Shown piece after piece: positions 53,929-62,576 of a stretch of 64,000 nt of DNA. Source of the stretch: Mycobacterium sp. ACS1612 (lineage in GTDB: Bacteria > Actinomycetota > Actinomycetes > Mycobacteriales > Mycobacteriaceae); the NCBI RefSeq assembly GCF_001667505.1, contig NZ_LZHZ01000031.1, positions 1 through 64,000 of the forward strand. Direction: 5' to 3'. The notes beneath the pieces were generated by a model. The model worked only from the letters and a program-made list of their open reading frames with translations. It ran no database searches and was not told the DNA's origin. Made by a program: the position numbers and the translations under genes. Each line of letters begins with the position of its first letter. Position 1 is the first letter of the stretch.

Positions 53929-54838
53929 GCGCGTGCGCCGGATAGGCGTGCACGATCACCGAGCTGAGCTTCGGATTGCTGTGCGCCAGTTCGTGTTCGG
54001 CTCCGTGGGCGATGGTGTGCGCCTCGGCCAGGCTCAGAGACGGATCGATGTCGAGTTCGACGTCGGCCTCGAGTTGGTGACCCACCCACCGCATCCTGAC
54101 CCGGCGCACCGCGCGGACACCGGGCCTGGCCGCCAACACGGTCACGGCGTTGTCGACCAGTTCGGGATCGACGCGATCCAGTAGCCTGCCGAACACGTCG
54201 CGCGCCGCGAAGACCAGAACGACGACGATGGTCGCGGCGATCACCAGTCCGACGATCGGGTCGGCCGCCGGGAACCCGAGCGCCGCCCCGGCGGCGCCCA
54301 CGACGACAGCCAGCGACGTCAAACCGTCTGTGCGCGCGTGCAATCCGTCGGCCCGCAGCGCCGCAGAACCGATTCGATTGCCGACACGGATCCGGTACAG
54401 CGCCACCACCTCGTTACCGAGGAATCCGACGAGGCCCGCCACCACAACCCAGCCCAGGTGGGTCAGCGGGACGGGGTCGATGAGCCTGCGGATGGCCTCG
54501 ACCGCGGCGATCACGGCGGAAATCGCGATCATCGCGACGACGAACAGGCCTGCGAGATCCTCGACCCTGCCGAAGCCGTAGGTGTACCGGCGGGTGGCGG
54601 CACGCCTGCTGATCGCGAACGCGATCCACAGCGGCACCGCGGTCAGCGCGTCGGAGAAGTTGTGCACGGTGTCGGCCAACAATGCGACCGAACCGGATTG
54701 CACCACGATGACCAACTGGGCGGCGGCGGTCAGGCCCAACACCAACAGACTGACCTTGACCGCACGGATGCCCGCGTCGCTGTCACGCAACGCGTCGTCG
54801 ACGGCGTGGCTGTGGTCGTGGCTGTGACCAAGTCCCAT
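53918..54838 (-). CDS. cation diffusion facilitator transporter
   Basis: The 306-residue protein opens with a His-rich stretch (G-H-S-H-D-H-S-H), has six spans and the metal-site pairs H-N-F-S-D (span two) and H-A-R-T-D (span five). It continues with the cytosolic ferredoxin-like domain of CDF proteins. It exports a divalent metal in exchange for protons. Its start overlaps the stop of a KmtR-like repressor (TGATG), and KmtR of M. tuberculosis controls a CDF for nickel and cobalt, so these are the likely cargo; zinc is the alternative. Confidence 0.88.
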   Translation of the reverse strand: MGLGHSHDHSHAVDDALRDSDAGIRAVKVSLLVLGLTAAAQLVIVVQSGSVALLADTVHNFSDALTAVPLWIAFAISRRAATRRYTYGFGRVEDLAGLFVVAMIAISAVIAAVEAIRRLIDPVPLTHLGWVVVAGLVGFLGNEVVALYRIRVGNRIGSAALRADGLHARTDGLTSLAVVVGAAGAALGFPAADPIVGLVIAATIVVVLVFAARDVFGRLLDRVDPELVDNAVTVLAARPGVRAVRRVRMRWVGHQLEADVELDIDPSLSLAEAHTIAHGAEHELAHSNPKLSSVIVHAYPAHALSS

Positions 54839-55224
54839 CAGCCGGTCGCCTCCTCGTGCAGCACCCGCAACTCTTTGTCGTCGAGGTGGTGTGCTGGCAC
54901 GCCGCCCGCCGCGTGCTCCGCGTTGTGCACGGCGTCGGTGAGGAGTTGACGGACATGGTCGTTCTCCAGTCGGTAGAACACTTGGGTGCCCTCGCGGCGG
55001 GTCCGCACCAGCCGTGCCATCCGCAGTTTCGCCAGATGCTGCGACACCGACGGCCCTGGCTTGCCGACCCGTGCTGCGAGTTCGTTGACCGAGAGTTCGC
55101 GATCGGCCAGCGCCCACAGCAGCTGAATGCGGGTGGCGTCGGCCAGCATCCGGAACACCTCGACCACCAGGTCGGCCTGTTCGTCAGCCAACCGGCGCGC
55201 ACAGACCTGCTTATCTGCATTCAT
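54838..55224 (-). CDS. kmtR: ArsR/SmtB-family nickel/cobalt-sensing repressor (KmtR-like)
   Basis: The 128-residue repressor has the winged-helix core (S-V-N-E-L-A-A-R-V-G-K-P-G-P-S-V-S-Q-H-L) and all five residues known as metal ligands of KmtR: His90, Glu103, His104, His112, His113 (in H-V-R-Q, N-A-E-H and A-H-H). The longer frame upstream lies in the membrane-protein gene. Metal binding would release it from DNA. The ATG sits inside an inverted repeat, suggesting that it represses its own leaderless transcript and that of the coupled CDF. Confidence 0.88.
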   Translation of the reverse strand: MNADKQVCARRLADEQADLVVEVFRMLADATRIQLLWALADRELSVNELAARVGKPGPSVSQHLAKLRMARLVRTRREGTQVFYRLENDHVRQLLTDAVHNAEHAAGGVPAHHLDDKELRVLHEEATG

Positions 55225-55236
55225 ACGCAGATAATA
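55211..55236 (-). promoter_or_regulatory. operator overlapping the kmtR start and -10 box
   Basis: TTATCTGC (55211-55218) and GCAGATAA (55227-55234) form an 8-8-8 inverted repeat. The kmtR ATG lies in its spacer. On the minus strand TATTAT (55236-55231) ends six bases before the ATG, the position of a -10 box for a leaderless message. A bound repressor would cover both. Confidence 0.7.
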
Positions 55237-55244
55237 GCGGTCCG

Positions 55245-55817
55245 TCACACCGGTCGGGCGCTCTCCCGTGCGCGGGCGGGATAGATCTGCGTCATGCCGA
55301 TCGCGCCGACTATCACCACGACCGGGATCACCGCCTTGGTCCAACCGGCGGTTTCGGGTGCGTCGACGGCGACGTAGCCGAGGACGGCGATCAGCGCGAA
55401 GACCAGCGCCCACATCAGCGTGAGTACCCGGTTCATGCGGCGAAACGCCGCCTTCTCCCAGTCGTCGCGTGGTCCGCCCTCGGGCGCGTACTGCGCGGTG
55501 AACGGTACGAACGCCAGCGACGCCACCGACATCACCGCGAGCACGCCACTCGACAGCGTGGTGGCGTAGGTATCCATCCAGTCGCGGTCCTCGGCGCCGA
55601 CGACCATGCCTGCGATCGTCACCGCGACGAAGAACAGGATGGTCACCACTTCCAGCAGCCGCGGTCCGCCGCGGCCTGCCGACACCCCGAGCGTCAGCGC
55701 CGCGATCACCGCGCATATCGCGCCGAACATCCAGGTGCTCGGTCCGTCGGCGACAACCCAATAGATGATCCACGGCGCGAACCCGACGAACGGGCTGCGT
55801 TCAAACCACTCGTCCAC
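55245..55817 (-). CDS. membrane protein of unknown function
   Basis: The 190-residue protein has about six hydrophobic spans; notable segments are F-A-P-W-I-I-Y-W-V and R-M-N-R-V-L-T-L-M-W. The final spans are basic-flanked. No family was recognised. It lies between the KmtR operator and a long hairpin, so it probably has its own promoter. Confidence 0.7.
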   Translation of the reverse strand: MDEWFERSPFVGFAPWIIYWVVADGPSTWMFGAICAVIAALTLGVSAGRGGPRLLEVVTILFFVAVTIAGMVVGAEDRDWMDTYATTLSSGVLAVMSVASLAFVPFTAQYAPEGGPRDDWEKAAFRRMNRVLTLMWALVFALIAVLGYVAVDAPETAGWTKAVIPVVVIVGAIGMTQIYPARARESARPV

Positions 55818-55831
55818 GGGTCTAGTTCTAT

Positions 55832-55895
55832 CCGCGAGCAGACGTAAAACTGCCGCAAATTCGCGAAAAATGGGCAGTTTTGCGGCTGCTCGCGG
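55832..55895 (-). terminator. long imperfect inverted repeat, probable terminator of the ssu operon
   Basis: The left arm (55832-55854) and right arm (55873-55895) pair at 21 of 23 positions, with 18 bases between. The outer part is CCGCGAGCAGACGT. It lies 3 bases beyond the stop of the last ssu gene on the minus strand. Similar GCGAGCAGACGYAAAA hairpins are frequent between mycobacterial genes. Confidence 0.65.
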
Positions 55896-55898
55896 GTG

Positions 55899-56990
55899 CT
55901 AGGCGACGCCCTTCTGCTTCAACAGCGGCAGCACGCCCTCGGCGAACCAGTAGGCCTCCTCGAGGTGCGGATAGCCGGACAGGATGAACTCGTCGAAGCC
56001 GAGCGAGTGGTACTCGTAGATGAGGTTCGCGACTTCTTCGTGGCTGCCGACCAACGCGGTGCCCGCCCCACCGCGAACCAGCCCGACACCCGCCCACAAG
56101 TTCGGGTAGATCTCCAACTGGTCCACCCGGCCGCCATGCAGCGCGGTCATCCGACGCTGCCCTTCGGACTGCGACTTGGCATGCAGCTCAGTGGCTTTGG
56201 CGATCTGGTCGGGGGTGAGCTCGGCCAGCAACTCGTCGGCGACGGCCCACGCCGCCGCGGAGGTGTCGCGGCTGATGGTGTGCAGGCGGATACCGAACCG
56301 CATGCTGCGGCCGCGCTCCTCGGCGAGCTTGCGCACGGCCGCGATCTTGGCTGCGGCGGCCTGCGGCGGCTCACCCCAGGTCAGATAGACGTCGACGTAC
56401 TGCGCGGCGATCGGCAGGGCGGCCGGAGACGAGCCGCCGAAGTAGATCTGTGGCAGCGGATCCGGCGGTGCGGACACCCGCGCATCGGCCACCGAGTAGT
56501 ACTTGCCCTCGAAGTCGACGGAGTCCTGGCGCCAAATCGAATTGACGATGTGCAGGAACTCGCCTGTGCGGACGTAGCGCTCGTCATGGCTGAGCCAATC
56601 GCCGAACCGGCGCTGCTCGAGGTCGTCGCCGCCGCTGACGATGTTGAGCAGCACGCGGCCCTCGGAGAATCGCTGCAGCGTCGCCGTCTGTTGCGCGGCC
56701 AGCGTCGGCGGCACCAACCCGGGCCGGAACGCGACCAGAAACTTCAGTCGCTCGGTCTCGGCCAGTAGCGCCGATGCGGTCAACCAGGCGTCCTCGCACC
56801 ACGTTCCGGTCGGGGTGAGCACGCCTTCGTAGCCGAGGCGGTCGGCGGCGCGGGCCACCTCGGCCAGATAACGCCGGCTTGGGGCGCGGTAGTTCGCGGG
56901 CACGGTGTGATGCGACGACGCATGCGACGCGCCGACGATCGAGCGACTGTCGCCGTTGGTGGGCAGGAACCAGAAAAATTTTGCAGCCAT
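55899..56990 (-). CDS. ssuD: FMNH2-dependent alkanesulfonate monooxygenase
   Basis: The 363-residue protein is a bacterial luciferase-like SsuD: opening F-F-W-F-L-P-T-N-G-D-S-R and Y-L-A-E-V-A-R-A-A-D-R-L-G-Y-E-G-V-L-T-P-T-G, with F-R-P-G-L-V-P-P and G-G-D-D-L-E in the active-site region. It cleaves alkanesulfonates to aldehyde and sulfite for sulfur supply. The flavin reductase SsuE is not encoded nearby. It is the last gene of the ssuCBAD unit. Confidence 0.92.
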   Translation of the reverse strand: MAAKFFWFLPTNGDSRSIVGASHASSHHTVPANYRAPSRRYLAEVARAADRLGYEGVLTPTGTWCEDAWLTASALLAETERLKFLVAFRPGLVPPTLAAQQTATLQRFSEGRVLLNIVSGGDDLEQRRFGDWLSHDERYVRTGEFLHIVNSIWRQDSVDFEGKYYSVADARVSAPPDPLPQIYFGGSSPAALPIAAQYVDVYLTWGEPPQAAAAKIAAVRKLAEERGRSMRFGIRLHTISRDTSAAAWAVADELLAELTPDQIAKATELHAKSQSEGQRRMTALHGGRVDQLEIYPNLWAGVGLVRGGAGTALVGSHEEVANLIYEYHSLGFDEFILSGYPHLEEAYWFAEGVLPLLKQKGVA

Positions 56991-56997
56991 AGCCTTC

Positions 56998-58020
56998 TCA
57001 ATTCGTGCTTGCGAACAGGGGGCGCAGCGCGTCGTTGTAGCGACGGTCCACCCAATTGGCGAATTTCGGTGCCGGAGAGGCGATTTGGCCGGAGGCCGCG
57101 AACAGGTCGGCCAGCTTCTGTTCAGAAGCCACGATCTCGTCGTCCAGCTCTGTCGGCAGCCGCAGGCTGCGACCCTGCGCCACGGCGGCCACCTTCGGAT
57201 CGAGGCCGACGTCGGCGGCGTAGCTATCCGCCCACTGCTGCGGATGATCCTGCGCCCAGCGCACCGCCTTCTCGAAGCGCACCAACAGGTCTTGTAGAGC
57301 GGTGTTGCGCTTCGGATCCGCCAGCGCCTGATCCGACGCGACGCCGAACCAGTAACCGTTGGTCACGTCCTTTGCCTGCGCGATGCTGCGCACCCGCACC
57401 TGCGCCTCGGCCTGCGCGGTGTACGGGTCCCAGATCGCCCACGCGTCGGCCTGGTGTTGGGTGAACGCGGAGAAGGCGTCGGCGGGCTGCAGGAACACCA
57501 ATTTCACGTCGGACGGCGACAGCCCGGCCTTGTCGAGTTGGCCGAGGATGTTGCCGTGCGCGGAACTGCCCTTGCCGACGGCAATCGTCTTGCCCCGCAG
57601 GTCGGCCACCGTCTTGATCGGTGAATCGGCATGCACCAGGATCTGGTCGCCCACACCGCCGCCGTCATAGGCCGACACCACTTTCACCTTCGCGTTGGAC
57701 GCCGCCCCGAAGATCGGCGGGGTGTTCCCGGTGATCGCGAAGTCGATCTTGCCCGCCGTCGCCGCCTCGACTTGCGGCGGTCCCGAGGTGAACGTCGAGA
57801 ACACCACCTGGTAGGGCAGGTTGTCCAAGGCATTCGCCGCCCGCAGCAGCGCCTCGGTGTTGCCTTTCTGGTCGCCGACTTGCAATGTCAGACCGGACAA
57901 TTCAGACAGTGCCACGGTGGCGGGAGCCGCGGTGGCGACCGAGTTGTCCGTGCGGGACACACATCCCGCGAGCAGAGCTGTCACGGCGATAACCACCGCG
58001 GCCAAACGTCGGTTCGACAA
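56998..58020 (-). CDS. ssuA: aliphatic sulfonate-binding lipoprotein
   Basis: The 340-residue protein has a lipobox L-L-A-G-C at about 15-19 and an SsuA/TauA-type binding domain (L-R-G-K-T-I-A-V-G-K-G-S-S-A-H, W-A-I-W-D-P-Y). It captures sulfonates outside the membrane for the SsuB/SsuC transporter. The gene lies 12 bases downstream of ssuB. Confidence 0.9.
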   Translation of the reverse strand: MSNRRLAAVVIAVTALLAGCVSRTDNSVATAAPATVALSELSGLTLQVGDQKGNTEALLRAANALDNLPYQVVFSTFTSGPPQVEAATAGKIDFAITGNTPPIFGAASNAKVKVVSAYDGGGVGDQILVHADSPIKTVADLRGKTIAVGKGSSAHGNILGQLDKAGLSPSDVKLVFLQPADAFSAFTQHQADAWAIWDPYTAQAEAQVRVRSIAQAKDVTNGYWFGVASDQALADPKRNTALQDLLVRFEKAVRWAQDHPQQWADSYAADVGLDPKVAAVAQGRSLRLPTELDDEIVASEQKLADLFAASGQIASPAPKFANWVDRRYNDALRPLFASTN

Positions 58021-58032
58021 GGTTTGCCTTTC

Positions 58033-58761
58033 TCAGGTCTGGACGCCGAGTTTGTCGAGCAGTTCGTTCCGATAACCCTCGGTGTGAACGCCCGGCGACT
58101 CGCGCGGTTCGTCGATGGTCAAGGTGTGGATCACCCGGCCCGCCTCGAGCACAAGCACTCGGTCGGCGAGGGCGAGCGCTTCGTCCACGTCATGCGTGAC
58201 GAGCAGCACGCCGAAACCGTGCTCGCGCCACAAGTCCAGCAGCAGCGCGCGCATGCTCAGCCGGGTCAGCGCGTCCAACGCGCCGAAGGGTTCGTCGAGG
58301 AGCAACAGCTCCGGTTCGGCGACGAGTGCGCGGGCCAGCGAAACGCGTTGAGCCTGACCACCGGACAGCGTCAGCGGCCAGACGCCGGCACGGTCTGCCA
58401 GGCCGACATCGGCCAACGCGCTGTCTGCGCGGGCCTGCGCTTCTGCCCGCGGCAGCCTGCTGCGGGTCAAGCCGTACACGACGTTGGTCCGTACGTCGCG
58501 CCACGGAAACAACCGCGGCTCCTGAAAAGCCAGCGCCGGAGCCCCGGAGACCATGCGCTCACCGGTGTGGTCCCTCGACAGGCCGGCGAAAACCCGCAGT
58601 ACCGTTGACTTTCCAGAACCGCTTCGGCCGATGAGCGCAACGATCTCACCGTGCCCGACGCGCACGTTGACGTCGACGAGCACGTGATGCTCCCCATACC
58701 ACTTGTCGACGTGGCGCAGTTCCCCCGCTGTCGCGGTCCGGCGGCCAGAGACAATCGTCAT
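58033..58761 (-). CDS. ssuB: aliphatic sulfonate ABC transporter ATP-binding protein
   Basis: The 242-residue ATPase has Walker A G-R-S-G-S-G-K-S-T, signature L-S-G-G-Q-A-Q-R, and Walker B L-L-L-L-D-E-P. It powers sulfonate import with SsuC, whose gene overlaps its start by 4 bases. Confidence 0.9.
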   Translation of the reverse strand: MTIVSGRRTATAGELRHVDKWYGEHHVLVDVNVRVGHGEIVALIGRSGSGKSTVLRVFAGLSRDHTGERMVSGAPALAFQEPRLFPWRDVRTNVVYGLTRSRLPRAEAQARADSALADVGLADRAGVWPLTLSGGQAQRVSLARALVAEPELLLLDEPFGALDALTRLSMRALLLDLWREHGFGVLLVTHDVDEALALADRVLVLEAGRVIHTLTIDEPRESPGVHTEGYRNELLDKLGVQT

Positions 58762-59573
58762 GACCGGTACCTCAATGCTCGACGTTCCAAGGCTCGGACT
58801 ATGGCGTCGGTGCCGATTCCGAGGAGTGCGTAGACGATCAGGCCGAAGATGATGACGTCGATCCGCAGGAAGTCGCGGGCGTTGTTGATCAAGAAGCCAA
58901 TGCCCTTGTCCGCGTTGATCTGTTCGGCGACGATCAGTGTCAGCCAGGCGATCGCCAGCGACTGCCGCACACCGACGAGGACCTGCGGCGCGGCGCTGGG
59001 CAGGATGATCGTCCGAAACCGCTGCCAGAACGAGAATCCCAGCACCTGTGCGGTTTCGAACAGCTTTGGGTCGACCTGGCGGATCGCCGAGAACGTGTTG
59101 AGGTAGAGCGGGAAGCTCACCCCGAGCGCGACCAGCAGCACCTTGGGCAGTTCACCGATCCCGAACCAGAGGATGAACAACGGAATCAAGCCGAGGTGCG
59201 GCAGCGCCCGGATCATCTGCATCGGCGGATCGACGGTGGCCTCGAACCACCGTGACAGCCCGACGGCGGTTCCCAGTGCGACACCGAGGATCCCGCCAAG
59301 GAGCAGGCCCTCGGCGACGCGGAGTCCGGACACCCGCAGCGCATCGGCCAGTTGCCCGTTGTGGATCAGTTCGATCCCCGCTTCGACGATCAGTGACGGG
59401 GCGGGCAGCACATCCTGCGGGATCACGCCGACGGCGCTGCCCAACTGCCAGACGCCGAGCAGGACGAGCGGCGACAACAGCCGGACCAATCCCCACTTAC
59501 GGTGGGCCCACCGGTCGGTTCGCGCAGCGGCTGTCGACGCCAGAGGCACGGCCGACTCGGCGGAGATGGTCAC
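58758..59573 (-). CDS. ssuC: aliphatic sulfonate ABC transporter permease
   Basis: The 271-residue permease has six spans and the docking segment (F-E-T-A-Q-V-L-G-F-S), plus the typical A-L-G-V-S-F-P-L-Y-L-N-T. It is the first gene of the ssu unit, so the promoter lies in the 121 bases before it, downstream of the terminator of the lipoprotein gene. Confidence 0.9.
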   Translation of the reverse strand: MTISAESAVPLASTAAARTDRWAHRKWGLVRLLSPLVLLGVWQLGSAVGVIPQDVLPAPSLIVEAGIELIHNGQLADALRVSGLRVAEGLLLGGILGVALGTAVGLSRWFEATVDPPMQMIRALPHLGLIPLFILWFGIGELPKVLLVALGVSFPLYLNTFSAIRQVDPKLFETAQVLGFSFWQRFRTIILPSAAPQVLVGVRQSLAIAWLTLIVAEQINADKGIGFLINNARDFLRIDVIIFGLIVYALLGIGTDAIVRALERRALRYRS

Positions 59574-59642
59574 GGTTAGTCGACGCTACGTGTCGCGATG
59601 AGGCCGTTGAATACTTTGATTCTGGATGATGAAAATGCCGAG

Positions 59643-59669
59643 GGCCCAGCCGGGTCAGGCGGCTGGGCC
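59643..59669 (-). terminator. hairpin terminator of the lipoprotein gene
   Basis: GGCCCAGCC (59643-59651) and GGCTGGGCC (59661-59669) form a 9-bp perfect stem with a 9-base loop, 25 bases after the lipoprotein stop on the minus strand. It is followed in the direction of transcription by a T-rich stretch (GCATTTTCATCATCC). Confidence 0.7.
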
Positions 59670-59694
59670 GTTGGGCGAGAAGGCTGTTGGGCGG

Positions 59695-60411
59695 TCAGCC
59701 CAACCGGAAGGTGCCGTTGACGAGCGTCGGTGTCACGTCGCGGCCGTTGATGGTCGATTTCGCGCTCTTGTTCTGCAGAAACTGGATCTGTGACGCTTGC
59801 TGAAGCTGTCGCTTGTTGCGCACACTGCTGCGGAACTGCTGTTCGTTGAGTTGCTGCAGTTCGGCCTGCTCGAAGTCGCGGCCGGTGATGCTGCCGGTGT
59901 TGAACTGGACACCGATCGCCGAGCCGTCCTCACGCACCACCCACGATGCGCGCACACCTTCGGAGTCGGCGGTGTACATACCGGCAACGCCCGACACCGG
60001 CGCGGCGCTGAACTTGTATGCGACACCGTTCATGGTCAGATCGCCCATCACGTCGGCGCCGTTGAACTGCGCGCTCAAGGTGTCGCGGAAGCGGGATTTG
60101 AGGTCGAGTTTGCCGTCGGCCTGGTTGCCGAAGAACCACGCTTCGTCGTCGGTGCCGTTGCAGGCGTACGCGGCGATGGACGGGCCGTCGACGGAGATCC
60201 CTATGGTCATGGTCTTGCCGTCGGCCGCCTTCATGTCGGCGACGTAACGCGCCGACTGCGGGAACGGTTTCGCGGTCGCTTCAGGCGGTGTGGTGACCGC
60301 CTCGGAGGTGTTGGTGGCTTCGGTGCTGGTGCCGCCGGAGCATGCGGTCAGGGCGCCAAGGGCGAGAAGCGCGCTGACACCCAGGATCAGGGTGCGGAGG
60401 TGCTTGTTCAT
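59695..60411 (-). CDS. putative lipoprotein
   Basis: The 238-residue protein from ATG 60411 has a signal peptide with lipobox A-L-T-A-C (about 23-27) and a Thr/Ala-rich linker. A globular domain follows with C-N-G-T-D-D-E-A-W-F-F-G and a Gln-rich section near the C-terminus (L-Q-Q-L-N-E-Q-Q-F). ATG 60423 is an alternative start. No family was recognised. It has its own terminator; nothing nearby suggests a role. Confidence 0.75.
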   Translation of the reverse strand: MNKHLRTLILGVSALLALGALTACSGGTSTEATNTSEAVTTPPEATAKPFPQSARYVADMKAADGKTMTIGISVDGPSIAAYACNGTDDEAWFFGNQADGKLDLKSRFRDTLSAQFNGADVMGDLTMNGVAYKFSAAPVSGVAGMYTADSEGVRASWVVREDGSAIGVQFNTGSITGRDFEQAELQQLNEQQFRSSVRNKRQLQQASQIQFLQNKSAKSTINGRDVTPTLVNGTFRLG

Positions 60412-60476
60412 GGTGATCAGCATGTCCGGTTCACAGCGACTTCACATGAAGAACGTGTGGAGATTGCGTGGAGATG

Positions 60477-61688
60477 TCAGCACGTGAGGAAGCGGTCGAC
60501 CTCAGCGAGAAACAGCGGCCACGCAGGCTCGTCTGCGGTGAGCAGATGGTTGTTGCTCAACATCGCGACAAGTCGGGAGTCGGGTATCAGCGCGGCGAGT
60601 TCCTCGGCGAATCGGATCGGCACCCGGTGGTCGTCGCGGGAATGCATGATCAGCGTCGGACAAGTCAGTTGTGCCGCCTCGTCCCGAACGTCGATGCGGC
60701 CGAACTCCTCGAGGAAGCGCACCGCGTTCTCCGGTGAGGTGGTGCGGCGTTGCAGCTGATCGAACGCGGCCCAGTCGGCGCGGGTGCCGTCCGGCTGGAA
60801 CTGCGCGGCGAACACCTGACGGAATGCCGGATCGTCTCGCCCCCAGCCGACCCTGGCAAGCTCCAGATCGAGGGCGGCTGCACGCTTTTCCTCTTCGCTC
60901 GCCGCGCGCACCGCCCGTCCGCGCGCGTAGGCGCCGCAGAGCACCAGATGGCTGACGCGGTCGGGGTGCCTGGCCGCGTAGGCTATCGCCACCGCACCGC
61001 CCTGTGACACGCCGAGTAACGGAAAGCGGTCCAACCCAAGGGATTCCACGACGGACTCGAGGTCGGCCACCCAGTCGTCGAAGGTGAAATCTGCGGCGTC
61101 CCAGTCCGATAGCCCGCAGCCGCGTTCGTCGTAGCGGATGAAGCGGTACCTCGACGACAGTTGGCACACCCAGTGTTTCCAGACGGGGCTTTCGATGTCG
61201 TAACCGAGGTGGGTCATCCAGTTGGCGGCCCTGACGAGCGGAGGCCCCTCCCCCGCGACCGCGTAGGCCAGTCGAACACCGTCGGCGGCGCGGCAGAACG
61301 CGATCTGCTGGCGCGGAGTGGGTGACTCCGGCGCGGGATCAGGCTGGGCCGCAGGGTCGTCTGCAATGGTGCCGACGAACTGGTAGCCGCGACCGCGGAC
61401 CGTCCTGACGTAGCGCTGCGATTCGCCGTCGTCGCCGAGCGCCCGCCGCGCAGCCTTGATGCGACTGGTCAGCGCGGCCTCGCTGACGAAACGCCCGCCC
61501 CAAACCGAGTCGAACAGCTCTTCTTTGGTGACGAACCGGTGCGAATTGCGCACCAGGTGGGTGAGCACGTCGAATACCTGCGGCTCGACGCGGATCACGG
61601 CGTCGGCGTTGCGCAGTTCGTAGCGCAGTGTGTCGAGCACAAACGCGTCGAAGCGCCACACTCCGGTTTCTGGAAGTGAAATGGACAC
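60477..61688 (-). CDS. winged-helix DNA-binding protein fused to an alpha/beta hydrolase
   Basis: The 403-residue protein has an N-terminal OmpR/ToxR-type winged helix (about residues 10-105: V-F-D-V-L-T-H-L-V, V-R-T-V-R-G-R-G-Y-Q-F-V) and, after a Pro-rich linker, an alpha/beta hydrolase (about 128-403). Its triad looks complete: Ser228 in G-V-S-Q-G-G, Asp352/353 in R-D-D-H-R-V-P, and His381. Fusions of this kind occur in actinobacteria, and the hydrolase half may act as a ligand sensor, enzyme or both. It stands alone as a gene. Confidence 0.87.
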   Translation of the reverse strand: MSISLPETGVWRFDAFVLDTLRYELRNADAVIRVEPQVFDVLTHLVRNSHRFVTKEELFDSVWGGRFVSEAALTSRIKAARRALGDDGESQRYVRTVRGRGYQFVGTIADDPAAQPDPAPESPTPRQQIAFCRAADGVRLAYAVAGEGPPLVRAANWMTHLGYDIESPVWKHWVCQLSSRYRFIRYDERGCGLSDWDAADFTFDDWVADLESVVESLGLDRFPLLGVSQGGAVAIAYAARHPDRVSHLVLCGAYARGRAVRAASEEEKRAAALDLELARVGWGRDDPAFRQVFAAQFQPDGTRADWAAFDQLQRRTTSPENAVRFLEEFGRIDVRDEAAQLTCPTLIMHSRDDHRVPIRFAEELAALIPDSRLVAMLSNNHLLTADEPAWPLFLAEVDRFLTC

Positions 61689-61776
61689 CCGCGTTCCCCA
61701 TCTCGCGATTCGTCGTCTGCAAATCGTAGAACGGGTGTCCTGCCGGCGATGTTCACCGCAAAAAACAAATTGGTGG

Positions 61777-62115
61777 CTAGCGCCAGCCGTCGGCCGCCTT
61801 CGCCGCTCGCATCAGCGCGTCGCACAACTGGCGCAGCTCCGCCCCTTCCGCTCCTTCCTCGACCGCGATCGCGACGTCCTCGGCGGCGCATCTGACCTGG
61901 TAGACCCGGTCGGACAGCTCGGAGGCCTCGTCTGCGGTCAACACCACGGAATCCGGCGCCAATGAGGTGCCCTTGACCATCGCGCGCTGTTCGTATGCGC
62001 GTTGCCGGCACGACTGCCGGCAGTACTGTCTGCGCCTGCCGAGCCCCGCGTCGGCGACTTCTCGACCACACCAGCGACAAGGCTGGGGTTTCACGCTTCG
62101 TCTTCCGTGCCCCAC
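61777..62115 (-). CDS. small CxxC protein of the Rv2049c type
   Basis: The 112-residue protein has two cysteine pairs, C-R-W-C (13-16 region) and Y-C-R-Q-S-C-R, with R-R-R-Q between, forming a small zinc site, and then an acidic helical domain. It is divergent from rbpA, as in other mycobacteria. GTG 62115 is chosen since a TACAGT box 7 bases upstream suggests a leaderless start; GTG 62094 is an alternative. The function is unknown. Confidence 0.75.
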   Translation of the reverse strand: MGHGRRSVKPQPCRWCGREVADAGLGRRRQYCRQSCRQRAYEQRAMVKGTSLAPDSVVLTADEASELSDRVYQVRCAAEDVAIAVEEGAEGAELRQLCDALMRAAKAADGWR

Positions 62116-62122
62116 GGACCAG

Positions 62123-62128
62123 ACTGTA
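62123..62128 (-). promoter_or_regulatory. probable -10 box for the Rv2049c-type gene
   Basis: On the minus strand TACAGT is separated by 7 bases from the GTG at 62115, with no ribosome-binding site between. This is the expected geometry for a leaderless transcript. Confidence 0.45.
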
Positions 62129-62237
62129 AACCGGACGCGGCGCGGATCCCGGTATCATTGACCGTCGAGTCGGGAACTGCGCGCGGCGTTGCTGCGTTGT
62201 TTCTCCGGACAAAATATTGACTTGAGGAGTGATGACG

Positions 62238-62576
62238 ATGGCTGATCGTGTCTTGAGGGGCAGTCGCCTCGGAGCCGTGAGCTACGAGACTGACCGCAAC
62301 CACGACCTGGCGCCGCGTCAGGTCGCCCGTTACCGCACCGAAAATGGCGAGGAGTTCGACGTTCCCTTCGCCGACGACGCCGAGATTCCCCACACCTGGC
62401 TGTGCCGCAACGGTATGGAAGGCACCCTGATCGAGGGTGATGCGCCCGAGCCCAAGAAGGTGAAGCCGCCGCGCACTCACTGGGACATGCTGTTGGAGCG
62501 CCGCTCGGTCGAGGAACTCGAGGAGTTGCTCAAGGAGCGCCTGGACCTGATCAAGGCACGCCGCCGGGGCAATTGA
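62238..62576 (+). CDS. rbpA: RNA polymerase-binding protein RbpA
   Basis: The 112-residue protein matches mycobacterial RbpA closely (M-A-D-R-V-L-R-G-S-R-L-G-A-V-S-Y, H-T-W-L-C-R-N-G and R-T-H-W-D-M-L-L-E-R-R-S). It binds the principal sigma factor and RNA polymerase, stabilises the open complex and affects rifampicin response. ATG 62238 gives the usual length; GTG 62229 and ATG 62232 are in frame but less likely. GAGGAG lies at 62224-62229. It is convergent with ppm1. Confidence 0.97.
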   Translation: MADRVLRGSRLGAVSYETDRNHDLAPRQVARYRTENGEEFDVPFADDAEIPHTWLCRNGMEGTLIEGDAPEPKKVKPPRTHWDMLLERRSVEELEELLKERLDLIKARRRGN

